Below are positions 11,774 to 22,363 of a stretch of DNA of 64,000 nt, piece by piece; position 1 is the stretch's first letter, and every line of letters begins with the position of its first letter. The translations under genes were made by a program, and so were the position numbers. The notes beneath the pieces are model-generated. The model was not told where the DNA came from. It made no database searches and saw only the letters and a list, made by a program, of their open reading frames with translations. The DNA comes from Ignelater luminosus (lineage: Eukaryota > Arthropoda > Insecta > Coleoptera > Elateridae), in NCBI GenBank assembly GCA_011009095.1, contig VTPC01090433.1, forward strand, positions 89,203 through 153,202, given 5' to 3'.

Positions 11774-13007
11774 CAGGGTGTCCCTAAACTGCGTTAAAAG
11801 CTTCAGGTATACGTCTTCCTTTATGAGGCCTGAACTCAAATCTGCAACCAGAATTTTCCCTGGTCGCTTAATTTTCTTGTACGACGATGAAGAAGTTAAC
11901 ACCTTTAACATTAAATTACAACACATCGGGCAATTAAATCTAATGGAACATTTATCCATTCAATAGGTGAACTTATTAGAGGAAAAAATTACCCCTATGA
12001 ATGCAATAACTATTACCGTTTTCTTTGTAGAAAGGGTGTTAAAAATAAGAGATTTAGTAAAAATAGATGCGGCAACCACGCAAACACTGTTTACTTGGAT
12101 GAATCTAAACAATTGTTTACATCATAATTCATCTTTTACATTTTAACATTTGTGGTTAGCTGGCGTTACACATACATTTTGTAATTTGAGTTATTCTTGC
12201 ACATTTGCTGTTTGTTGTTGAGTTTTTTCTTCATTATTTTCTATTCCGTTTTATTCCGTTCTGTTTCTGTTTACTGACTTGCAGTTCCCGTTTTTTCTGG
12301 TATATATTAATTTTATTTTTTGTATTTCAGTTTTATAGTTTAGTTTTTCTTTGGTTTTGTTATGGAGTATACAATACATGAGTATACCGACATGATTCTA
12401 TTTCTTGGGCAATGTAATGGAAATTACAATGAAGCTGCCAGACTTTATGCAGAACATTTTTCAAATAGACGCCGTCCAAGTCATAACGCTATTCAAAATG
12501 CACACCAAAGGCTTAGAGAATCTGGAAATATTATGCAAATTCATAATTTATATGGAGGTAGGCCGCGAGCAGGCAGAAATGCCGATTTAGAAGAAGACGT
12601 TTAAAGCACGTGCCATTATTTAAGTTAAAATACAGTTTATTGTTACAAAACGTACAGGTACCACTGATATTCAGATTTCAACTGCAAATAAATAATTAAT
12701 TTTTAAAAATGTAGTTTTTTTCATAAATGTGACTTTTTACATGAGTTTACTTTAGATTTAAATTATTTCAATAGCTAGCCAGATTTAATTTTTTTATTGC
12801 GATCAGATGTTTGATTCGTCGCCACCTTTAGCTGTAAAGGTTACGCCGCTTTCAGGGATTAAGCAGCGTTGCCAAGCTTATGTTTCTTTTTTTGGCTCGT
12901 GTGAAGAAACTAACTGCGTTAGAGAGTTCGCGTTTGAAGTTTTGTCATCACAGTTCATTAAGGAAAGCGGCTACCTGAAGCTTTTAATGCAGTTTAGGGA
13001 CACCCTG
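11774..13007 (+). mobile_element. Deleted DNA transposon with CAGGGTGTCCC inverted repeats
   Basis: The left end starts CAGGGTGTCCCTAAACTGC and the right end is its inverted copy. The inverted similarity runs through AAAAGCTTCAGGTA and on to about 50 bp. Both ends are flanked by TA (11772-11773 and 13008-13009). The 1234-bp body keeps only the N-terminal part of a transposase (12362-12604), so it is a deletion derivative that could move only with help in trans. Similar TIR type and protein type occur in many insect genomes. Confidence 0.85.
12362..12604 (+). pseudogene. Transposase N-terminal fragment, DUF4817-type helix-turn-helix
   Basis: Eighty codons from ATG to stop. The product begins MEYTIHEYTDM and contains AARLYAEHFSNRRRPSH and HQRLRESG, the recognisable pattern of the DUF4817 DNA-binding domain found at the front of a group of insect Tc1/mariner-type transposases. 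No catalytic domain follows before the right inverted repeat about 400 bp away, so the rest of the gene has been lost by internal deletion. A related relic occurs on the minus strand near 52775. Confidence 0.75.
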
Positions 13008-13009
13008 TA

Positions 13010-14118
13010 TATCACAGGAGCTCCGTGTTTAGTATATGAATTCAAGCAAAATTCTTCCAAAGTTTTATAATTACATAAATTCAAGCTAGAAATTCTCCCA
13101 AGGTTTTTGTGCCTTCAAAGATTTCTGACAATGAAGTCACAGGAATAAACTAAGGCTCTCAGAAGTTCCGTAATGTTCTTTTAAAATAGCCATAATTAGA
13201 TAAACATGCATAAGACTTGAAGGAAATACATACCCTTAGAATCGAAGAAGGTAATTAATAAACAACCACGCCCAATGTTGACAAGCGTTTTATCCAACGA
13301 AACGTGTTCCAAACAAGATCAGAGGCAGGAAGTTCCCTGCAAAAGAAATTTAGATATTTTTACTATTAGGTAATAATTTGATAGAAAAGAATTTCAATCT
13401 TACCTCACAGATCTGAAGGGAAGAAGCTACCAAAAACTTCCACAACACAAAAGCTTCCGACAAATTAGTGGTCGAAAACAATTTAGCAAGTTTTAAATCC
13501 GACTATAATTTGAGGAAATTTACTTAACAAAAGGAAAATCATTAGGTATTTCTATTTGTAATTCAAGCTAAGCGTTACGTTTTTAGTGGCAAAAATGCTG
13601 AACTAAATTAAGAAGGTGTTTGGGTTTATTTAACCGTTGTTTACCAGCGTGTGTCTTTGTGATTTTGGTACAGCTTAAGTATGTTCATTTTATTTTAAAA
13701 TATGCCATAAGTTCAACAACAACTTCTAACCGAATTTGTCTAATTCTAAGCTGCATAAACGTACCTGGAAATTCTTTTAATCCATTGCTGTCATTTAAAA
13801 TTGCTTCAGATTCAGAAAGTCACACTTAAATAAATAGATATTTTGAAAAGGCTAAGCTGACAGACACTTTTTTAGTATTTGAAATAGAGTTCATACACTA
13901 ATTACAGACAAGAAGTGCCTTCTCCGTGACAAAATCTACTGATTTTAAAGCGTACGGAAAGTTACTTCAACTTGCCCGTCGACATTACAATGACGTTTCT
14001 CGTACCATTAAATTACATTTTGATGGAACTTTTTAAAAATTCAAACCTACCTATTAATTATGGGACCTACTTAATATTGTTAAATGGAGAGCTTTGAAAA
14101 GCAATTATTGAAAGGGCA
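13010..14118. other. AT-rich interval upstream of the odorant receptor
   Basis: No gene or paired repeat recognised. Confidence 0.4.
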
Positions 14119-14199
14119 TATAAGAAACATTCTTAAGAATTCTTGCTAAGTATAAACAGCTGCATCATGAAAAAACGGAACGTTACAGTCCTTGGAAAG
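14119..14199 (+). promoter_or_regulatory. Candidate promoter and leader exon of the odorant receptor
   Basis: A TATA-like CATATAAG lies at about 14117-14124. About 75 bp on, AAAG is followed by a near-consensus splice donor GTAAGT at 14200-14205. The coding exon of the receptor is preceded directly by an acceptor (TTTCAG at 15196-15201), so a spliced leader is expected upstream and this donor is the best candidate in the 1.1 kb before it. An ATG at 14167 is in phase 0 with the donor and would add 11 residues before the usual start. This is inference only. Confidence 0.3.
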
Positions 14200-15201
14200 G
14201 TAAGTATTACTTTCATTGTATGTTCTTAAATTCTTAGTTTTTCATCTTGTTTTTCAGATTTTTATTTATTTTTGTTCTTTCATTTTGTAATTCTGTAGTT
14301 TGTTGTGTGATTTAGAAATATTTTTAGTTTTGAAATGATTGATATTTTCTTGCAAATCATGATAGTTATTAACTTAACTTAACTAGCAAGTGTACCAGAA
14401 ACTGACGTAGTCAAACAATCAATAGTCTGAAAAGACCAATTTACTTTCAAATTTTTAAAGTTAAAATCATTTGCCTTGACCATTATTTGACAACCCCCCC
14501 CAAAAAGGTTTCTGGACACGCTGCTGTAAATTGTCATATCTAACACTAATGTCTTTTTTTACACAAATAACACAGTGCCATCATCTTGTTTTGTTTCGTA
14601 ATACGTTATAACCCTATTATTCTGTGGAAATAAAAAATTTAAAATACATCGTCAGATAATAACGAAATCGAGCGAAGCTACTTGTATTAGGAACCAACAT
14701 AAATGACACATTCATTACAATATCATTAACTCATTTGCAACCCTTATAGAACAGTATTTACACGCGATCTAGGTATTAATTACAGATTATGTAGATTTTT
14801 CAGGTATGATTAATATTATTCATTAGGTAAGAAAGGAGTGGATAGAAAAGCGATATCATTAAAGTTAACTGTTGAATATTTCCTACAATCTGGAATTATC
14901 CTTGACATTCCTACAATTGTGTTAAAGTACCTTTAATACTTATAACCAGGTTATGTGACCGCGAGAATTATTTCCACAGTAGCCAAAGCAATATTTTGTG
15001 TGGCGTTTTTTAAATTCTAAATTTGATATGTGTAAATAGAATCAGAAATTTATTTCCTAAGAGAAAAAGAAATCTCACAAAGATTTACTGTTTTTACTTT
15101 TAAAAAGATAAAGTAAGTATTCAGTTAAATGTTTTCTTCTCTCCACACATAATTTTTCCTTCTATCTAATTAAATTATTAATTTAAATTCTTTGATTTCA
15201 G

Positions 15202-18200
15202 ATGGCGCGATCAAACCACGAAGACGCTTTTAAAATTCAGCAAATAACGTTAACGTTTTTCGGAGTTTGGCCTATAGAAAATCCGACTTTGTTCTATAAA
15301 TTAAAAGGAATCATTTCCTTTTTTATAATGTTTTTGTTGGCCATTTCTTTATTTCTATCGGTTTTGTCTCTAAAAGACCACGGTCCGTTAATTGTAAGTT
15401 GGACCTTTTATATATCAATCACAAATTGTTATCTTAAGTTTGGACTGTTTTATGTGAAAATTCCAACTTTGGTGAAATTATTGAAGTTTTTACGCGGTTC
15501 TCATTTTCATTACTATGATGAAGATCTCGATGTATACATACAAAGTGCTATCCGTATTTCTACAGTTATGGTGAAACTCTTTTTGGGTAGTGCTATGTGT
15601 ACTGTTCTTTCGTTAATCCTTTCTCCGATCGTCAGTTCAAAACCAAGGCAGTTACCTTTACCATTTTTTATGGACTTAGTTGATCAACCTTTTCCTTTTT
15701 ATTTGTTTGTGTATATTTTTCAATCAGTAGGAGTTATGACAACATCATGGACAACTACAGGCATTGACCATGTTGCAACAAGTATGATGAAACTCTCATC
15801 GGCATATTTTAGAGTTCTAGAATTAACAATTGTGAGAACAACCAACCCTGAGACGTTGCTATATAAAAGTGATAACATCAATAACAGTATTTATAATTAT
15901 TACGGACAATTTGATAAAGAAATAAATGAACGTCTGTATGCATGCGTGGAACGCCATATTGCTGTTATAAAGTAACTTCTATCCAATTTCTTAAATTGAT
16001 ACTAATGGCATGTTCATAATTACAGATTTGCTGAGACAGTGGAATCAATATTTACTTATGTAGTTTTACTACAATTTCTGGCAAGTGTAGTTGGCATATG
16101 TTTAGCTGGTTTTACATTTACAACCGTAAACTATTGGTAAAATTGTAAATATTGAGACTCAAACTTTCTTGCTTGTAGGCTCCAGTAGGAAGCTTTGAAT
16201 TTGTTTTTGCAATAAGTTTGCCGATAACTTTAATTATTCAAATTAGTTTCTATTGTACTTTTGGAAATGAAGTAACTTTTCAGGTATGTATCTTCTAACT
16301 TAATTCTTCTTTAATGTGTAGTACTTAATAACGCCAAACACGTAAATAATAAAGAATAAAAAAATAAGTAATAACTTTGCTTACATGGCAAAGCAATTTA
16401 CATCAGTAGCTAAATCTTTAAATATTATCCGTGCTTAGTTACACAGTGTGCAGAATTAATTCACGCACCATAAGTATTTTGCAGAAATTGCAGTTTTAAT
16501 CTTCCGGGTTCCAGAAAAATAAGAATAACAAACAACCTGTACTAACAGGTGCAATGTACCTTTCTCTATAAAGACCTGTTATACAGGGTGAGTTTTTTCC
16601 GATGTTTCCCACACAGCAAAACTTTCCTATTTCGTAACAACATAGTGTGTAAAGTAAATGATGTAAAGAAATAGTAAAATAAAAGGTAACTATAAGTTAA
16701 CTGTTGGTTAAGAGTGTCTGGGTTTTTGTAACTGTAGAGTTACTTTTAGAGCAATCTTCCGAGCATTCGAAAGTTACATTGCATTTTCTATATCTTTACT
16801 ATATAGTTACTACTTAGTTACGTTGCTGCTGCCGATGCCGTACGCGTGCTGACGATAAACCGTTCATGATACTACATAAATTATTTTTATTATAAATTAA
16901 TTATTGTTACCGCAAATTTCCAGAAATCCAAAAAGTCAAACAAAATTAAAAACATTTTCAACTAATTTGTTTCAGATCATTCTATTATTTTTGTTGTTTT
17001 TTTGGGGGGTTGGAATGTCTCCATATTCAGGTGGAATGAGGGTTGCCTGACATTTTTTTTATTTAATAGCTTCGTCTGCCTCTGCCACCGGGATTTGAAC
17101 CTGAGTTGTTGTAGCCACCTGGTTTGTAAGTTGTCCTTTTGACCAACTGCGCTAAAAAGCTGTAGACGCTATTTTGAATACGCATTGAATATATTTATTT
17201 TATATCGTCACTAAAACTTTGAAACAGGTTGTTGGAATTATTATGCACAATTTCTCACAGCCATTGTTAACAATTTCTTTTGTACACACTTTAAGGCAGT
17301 TTTTGCAACAACCACAAAATTTTTGTTTTTATATTCTGAACTATTTCTTGTGAATAATGCTTTGCAATAATAATTGTTTTTATTTTACATTATCATTGGA
17401 TTTCGTTGTCGCCCAGGGCTAAATTTGTGCTAGAAAACTTACCGTTGGTGGTAGCAGCAAATAAATAGTCAAAAAATAGGAATGTTACCATAAAATGTTG
17501 TTTTATTGTAATATGACGAGCTTGTGTCTGAAAGTAGGCTTTAAATGCTAATATTACTTTATGGAGACCAAACGACAGCGCAGTTGCCGCAATGAACCTT
17601 TTTGGTTTCTCTAGCAAGTAAACTTTCTGTGAATTGACGGTTATATAGCTAATAAATATCAAACAAACGGTTACATCCGGTGTCATAGCAACTAGATTGC
17701 AACTATTATATAGTTAATTAATCCAAAGATGCCTTGAAATAGTTAATAGAAAGTAATCCAACAGTATGGATGTATAATTATAGTTAACAAAACGTTATAT
17801 TACTGTAAAAGGTAGTAAATTTTTGCTGTCTGGGATAAAATGTAATATAAGAAAATGGTTTATTGAAATTCTACACAACGTTTGGTCTCTTTACTGGGCG
17901 AACGGTCGACCACTGCCACCAAAACCCCCGGTACCTGCGGCGCGTCCCTTCTGAAGACCGATTTGACCTAAATACCTTAAATTTTTATCTAAACAACTAC
18001 AATTTTTATGTTTATTAATTTAATTAAAATATTAATTCATAGTTAAAGTAAACAAGAAACGACAAGACTTACGTAGAGTATAATAATAAATGTTTTAATT
18101 TGTTCTGTGCCAAGTTAAATATTGCATAAAAACTTTAATTATTCTTAATTTCATTTATATATATAATTTGAAGGTATCCTAATTTAAGAAGGTTTTTGCA

Positions 18201-20939
18201 TATTGGAAATTTCTATATTATAAATTATTATATTATATATTAATAATCAATTTGTTGTTGTTGGGAGTAACAGAAAATAATCAGCAAGCAGTAGAGTTAC
18301 TACGAATAGTTGTTTTATTGTAACATGACGTATTCTGTCCTAAAAGTAAGCTTTAATATGCTAATATTACTCAAAGAGACAATCAGATAGTGCAGTTGTC
18401 GCAACGAACCTTTTCGGTTCCTCTAACAAGTAAACTTACAGTAAGTTGACGGTTATCTGTTTACTAAAGAACATAAGAAAGTTTAGTTACGGCTTCATAC
18501 CAACTAAAAAGTTATTACATAGTTACCTGGCCCAAAAATGCCTTAAAAATAGTTAAAGAGAAGTAATAGAACGGCATAAATGTAAAATAATAGTTAACAA
18601 GTAGTAACATTGTTGTAAAAAGTAATAAACTTTTGCTGTCTGGGTTAGTATGGAAACCTCGGAAACTAGCAGAAATAAAGAGACGATTAAATGGGAAAAG
18701 AATTGCAGTTTTACAAGCTCAATCTAATGAGCTTTTTGTTTTTTGGAAAAAATGCATGGATAACTAGATATCTCGCAAAAATAATTGTTTTGTTATTTTG
18801 TTTGGTGCCTACAGCACTGTTATTATTGACTTTAGAAAAGAAGCGTAAAGAAAAAAGTTGTAGGTAATTACGTGTTTAATAATGCAGTCTAACCGAATTT
18901 TTTATTTAAGCTATTATTTCTGAACAAAATAACAAAAACAATATTTTTGCGAAATATCTAATTAGGCATGCATTTTTTTTCAAAAGACAAAAAGTTTATT
19001 AAATTGAGCTCGTAAAACTGCAATTCTTTCCCTATTTAATCATTTCTCTATTTCCTCTAGTTTCTACGATCCCCATACTAAAAATCGGAAAATACTCACC
19101 CTGTATATAACAAAACATCAAGAATTTACTATCAAATCTGTGTAGTGAGTGAACCAATTCTACATCTGGATTTATCTTGAATATTTTAAAATTAAACGAC
19201 TAAAGTAAAAATGTTTATAACATTAGATCAAGTCAGCCAATTCAAATCTTATTTACAGTAAAATATTGCATTCGTTTTTGCCAGCAGACTAGCTCTGCAG
19301 CCGGAGACGAGTGGGGTTCATACTATTTCTGCAAATGAGCGTCATGGTCATACGAGAATTTGACCTAAATGTTCAGATTTGTATCAATTTGAACAATCAC
19401 ACCAAGGACAGTTTTCAAAATGTGTAATAAATAACTTAAAAAAAATAACTAATCTTGTAAGCTTAAATAAATTAGTGGGTCGCTTTAAACTTGCTTTCTC
19501 AACTCAACTTTCTGAACTGCCAGTTTCTCAACGTTACGTTTCTTTCTTGTCAAATGGGATTTAAAACCTTTACGACCTCAATTGAAGCAATTTATTTGTT
19601 CGTATATGGAGAACTAAAAAACAAATTTTAAGTTCTATTAAAAGTTTTTCAATTTGGACAGAACTCAAACTTGCGTCTTCTAATGTTGCGTCGGACGTTT
19701 TTACCTGTAGACCAACAAGTTGTGTGACTCTAGTATTTTACAAATTTAAATCACATTCTACTCTTATTCTCATTATTATTCATTATTTCATTGTTCAAGA
19801 GATTAAGAAGTTTCAGTTTTTGCAACACGTTTATAAATTTGGAAAAATAAGATTTTAAGCAAAAACTCACAATAACAAACTACTCTTAGAAAATGTTTTA
19901 GTTTTCCACAGTTAGTAAACAAAATAAAAACAACAGTTACCATTACACTGTAAACTCAATACTTTTAATAGTAACCATTAAAGCTCGGATTAATATACAG
20001 GGTGTTTGGTTCACCGCCGTATATCCGAAAAAGGGTGGTAGAAGACATGATTTGGAACTTAACTAACCTAATATACTATAATACAAAGTGTCACGGTTTT
20101 TGAGATATTGTGATTTTTCATAATTTCATCCAATTGAACGTATTTCCTCATTTAAATGTGAACACCGCACTACTGGAAACTTTTAATTTGAAGATAATGA
20201 TAATTTTATAATCTTTCATAGCTACTCTATCGATTTTAGTCAGTTTCATCCACTCCTACAAGTGATTAAACAAATTAGATCTGGAGAAAGTTAAAAAATA
20301 TATGACTCTAAAATTTAACTTTTACTTCATAAGGCCATAAAAGAGAAAAATCCAACGGGTAATTATGTTCAAACATTTTTAAAAACATCCTTGTTCTTTG
20401 CTCTTTAAAATGACATATCACACATTTAATCACCAGCAGACTCTTAGGACTAACAGGCGACTTGAATACAAAGGAACAGTTGACCAAATTCTCGTCTTTG
20501 TGCACGTTGAGCAAATATAAATAGCAAATCCTCTAAATGTACTTTGCCTTTTTGCGACCTCTAAACAGTGTTTTTGGATAGTTTGGATGATTCCATAAAA
20601 TACCTCTATACTCGAATCTAATTTAAATAACTAACCTAACAAATTTAACATTTTTACAGAGTAGTATTATAGGAGAAGCATGCTACATGACAGAGTGGAT
20701 AGCTTGTAGATCATCAGTTCGCAAGACACTTTTTTTTGATAATGGAAAGATCTAAACGTCCACTTATTTTAACAGCTGGAAAGTTTATAAACCTCTCACT
20801 ATCTTCTCTTGTAGCTGTAAGTGATCATATTTTTTGTAAACAGCTGAATACCAACATAATTAACGCCCACTCATTTCAGGTTTTAAAGTCGGCTGTATCT
20901 TATGGAACAGTTTTACGTCAGTTAACCAATAAGGAATAA
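15202..20939 (+). CDS. Insect odorant receptor (7tm_6), five coding exons, frameshift in exon 4
   Basis: Exons: 15202-15971, 16026-16125, 16179-16283, 20660-20816 and 20880-20939. Introns are 54, 53, 4376 and 63 bp, all GT-AG with agreeing phases (2, 0, 0, 0 once the extra base is ignored). Predicted length is 396 residues, normal for the family. Seven hydrophobic segments are spread along it. Family signatures: ERHIAVIKF before the exon 1/2 join, FYCTFGNE at the end of exon 3, GEACYMTEW and VRKTL in exon 4, then MERSKRP and LTAGKF, and SYGTVLRQL at the C-terminus. Exon 4 is 157 nt instead of 156: an 8-T run at 20730-20737 has one T too many, so translation shifts and meets a stop (TAA) nine codons later, before MERSKRP. 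It would be an odour-gated ion channel subunit working with Orco in antennal neurons. A poly(A) signal AATAAA overlaps the stop (20935-20940). Confidence 0.85.
16980..17170 (-). mobile_element. tRNA-derived SINE
   Basis: The minus strand from about 17150 gives a textbook Pol III A box, TAGCGCAGTTGG, then a B box, GGTTCAAATCC, about 50 bp on, the spacing of a tRNA-like head. The acceptor stem does not close, so it is not a functional tRNA. A body of about 90 bp follows and ends near 16980 in an A-rich tail (AAAAAAACAACAAAAATAAT). It sits inside family B. Confidence 0.65.
17490..18644. repeat. Two direct copies of a 340-bp tail block, 810 bp apart
   Basis: Blocks 17490-17834 and 18306-18644 align along their lengths. 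Shared landmarks in order: GTTGTTTTATTGTAA, ATGCTAATATTACT, CGCAATGAACC or CGCAACGAACC, CAAGTAAACTT, TTGACGGTTAT, ATGCCTT, AATAGTTAACAA or TATAGTTAACAA, and TTTTGCTGTCTGGG. They are diverged (many substitutions), so the duplication is not recent. The 470-bp spacer includes a GC-rich patch at about 17895-17965. Possibly two tail-to-tail insertions of the same family. Confidence 0.7.
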
Positions 20940-20941
20940 AA

Positions 20942-22067
20942 TACTTTGCTTTAATATTCATATCAATCTTTATAATATTTTTTGGACATTTACTATTTTA
21001 ACAAACCACTTGAATTGTGTAATATTGCTTTGATTTTATTTGCAAGTTAGCTAGATCATGTAGGCAGGTATAAAATTTTAACACGAAAGACAACAATTAT
21101 AATTAGTTAAATGAAGATTTTAACAACTAGCCACTAAGATATTATTATGTATACCTATGCACATAGATTAATAGTATTTAATAAACTGCACGTGCAGATT
21201 GACCTTTTCTGGTTTTAGTATTAAATAGATTAATAAAGAAACCACAATATTAACATGCGTATTTACTTATTTCTGTTGTTCTTATGTTTTTGAAGGATCT
21301 ATCAAAAATTCAAAATATGTAGTATCAGCGGCAGCATCAAAGAATTCTGTACTATCAGATAATTATCTTAAAATACAGATGACCAATCTAAAGCGATTTG
21401 ATCAAAGACTACTGGGAACCTAGTAATACAGAGGTAAGGTATAGAAAAAGAAGAATTTACAGCCAAGAAAAAAGAATCTGAGACCATGTTTGGTTTAGTG
21501 GTATCAGGTAGGTCCAACCCACTCCAACTTAATTGTAACCAACGAGGCAGTTATACCAAGTCGAATTTGACTAAACAGAGTGTTAGGCAAGATTTTTATA
21601 AAACTTATACTTAAAATCTTGTAAGTTTTGCAGTAAGATCGTAAGGTGTTTTTGAAAGTTAAGTTTTAAGATTAACCTAGTTTTTTTTAGATTCGGTGTA
21701 GTGCTTGCTATAACTTGATAACTTTATAATTAAAACCATTTTTCAATAGTCACTCTTTAAATATCATTTAAATCTAAAACAGCACTTAAATAAATACATG
21801 TTTTGTATAGTCAAGGTGTTGCGCAGAAAACGCATATGCTGATTTTTAATAGCACTAATTTATTTAGTAATAATTTATAAAAGTACTATAAGGGTCCAAA
21901 TTGGCCAGGAATGCATATTGTTTTATTTTAGATAAGACTTGTTTCCTGAACTAAGATTTTATTAGGTCTTTGCATTAACTCAAAGTCGAAAAAACGCTAA
22001 AGCACTAAAATCAATGCCCTGGGTTTTCGTAAGGAAATTTGATATAAATATAACCAATCTGCACAAG
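20942..22067. other. AT-rich interval downstream of the odorant receptor
   Basis: No gene recognised. Possible extra AATAAA-type signals for the receptor transcript occur near 21230. Confidence 0.35.
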
Positions 22068-22075
22068 CTATAGAT

Positions 22076-22355
22076 CAGTGATTCTCAACCGCTGTGCCGT
22101 GAAATGTGCCGTTACTACGAATACCCATATACATAAGCAACGTCAGAGACAAGTAGTTCGATTGGTTCTACCTTCCTAGCGGGGACTGACTGAACCAATG
22201 CCCATGACTATTACAGTTCTGGACTGGTTCTAGATTTAACAAACAAAGCTATACTAGTTTGGTAAATTTTTTTAAATCTATCTTATCGTTAGTGTGCCGC
22301 CTAATTTTTAAATTTTTAAAAGTGTACCGTGACGAAAAAAGGTTGAGAATCACTG
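22076..22355. mobile_element. hAT-superfamily MITE, 280 bp
   Basis: The ends are CAGTGATTCTCAACC and its exact inverted copy, the classic CAG...TTCTCAACC terminus of hAT elements, followed by GTGCCGTG-like and GTGCCG/GTACCGTGACG motifs on the two sides. The flanks are CTATAGAT (22068-22075) and CTATAAAT (22356-22363), an 8-bp target duplication with one mismatch, the size required of hAT. It has no coding capacity. Confidence 0.9.
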
Positions 22356-22363
22356 CTATAAAT

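Larger units (their letters stand above)
16608..18644. mobile_element. Foldback-like element (family B) inserted in the MITE
   Basis: The left end is CCCACACAGCAAAA and the right end is the inverted CCCAGACAGCAAAA. Further in, both sides are rich in GTAACTA/TAGTTAC motifs, forming loose inverted arms. The insertion point interrupts the outer MITE between CCGATG and TAGTATGG, with only about 2 bp (TT) duplicated. Inside are a tRNA-related SINE and a repeated tail block (17490-17834 and 18306-18644). No transposase frame is present, so it is non-autonomous. Its superfamily is not identified. Confidence 0.65.
16584..19103. mobile_element. Tc1/mariner-type MITE (family A) with long foldback arms, split by another element
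   Basis: It lies in the long third intron of the odorant receptor. Both ends read TA then CAGGGTGAGT...TTTTCCGAT in inverted orientation (TA at 16582-16583 and 19104-19105). Its inner arms continue as a long imperfect inverted repeat: about 18647-18805 against about 18930-19090, sharing AGAATTGCAGTTTTAC, GAGCTCAAT or AGCTCAAT, and AAAATGCATG. The left end is separated from its own left arm by a 2-kb insertion (16608-18644). Without that insertion the element would be about 480 bp. No coding capacity. Confidence 0.75.

Noticed and set aside
17080-17170. Functional tRNA gene on the minus strand
   Set aside because: A and B boxes are good, but the acceptor and anticodon stems do not form; it is a SINE head.
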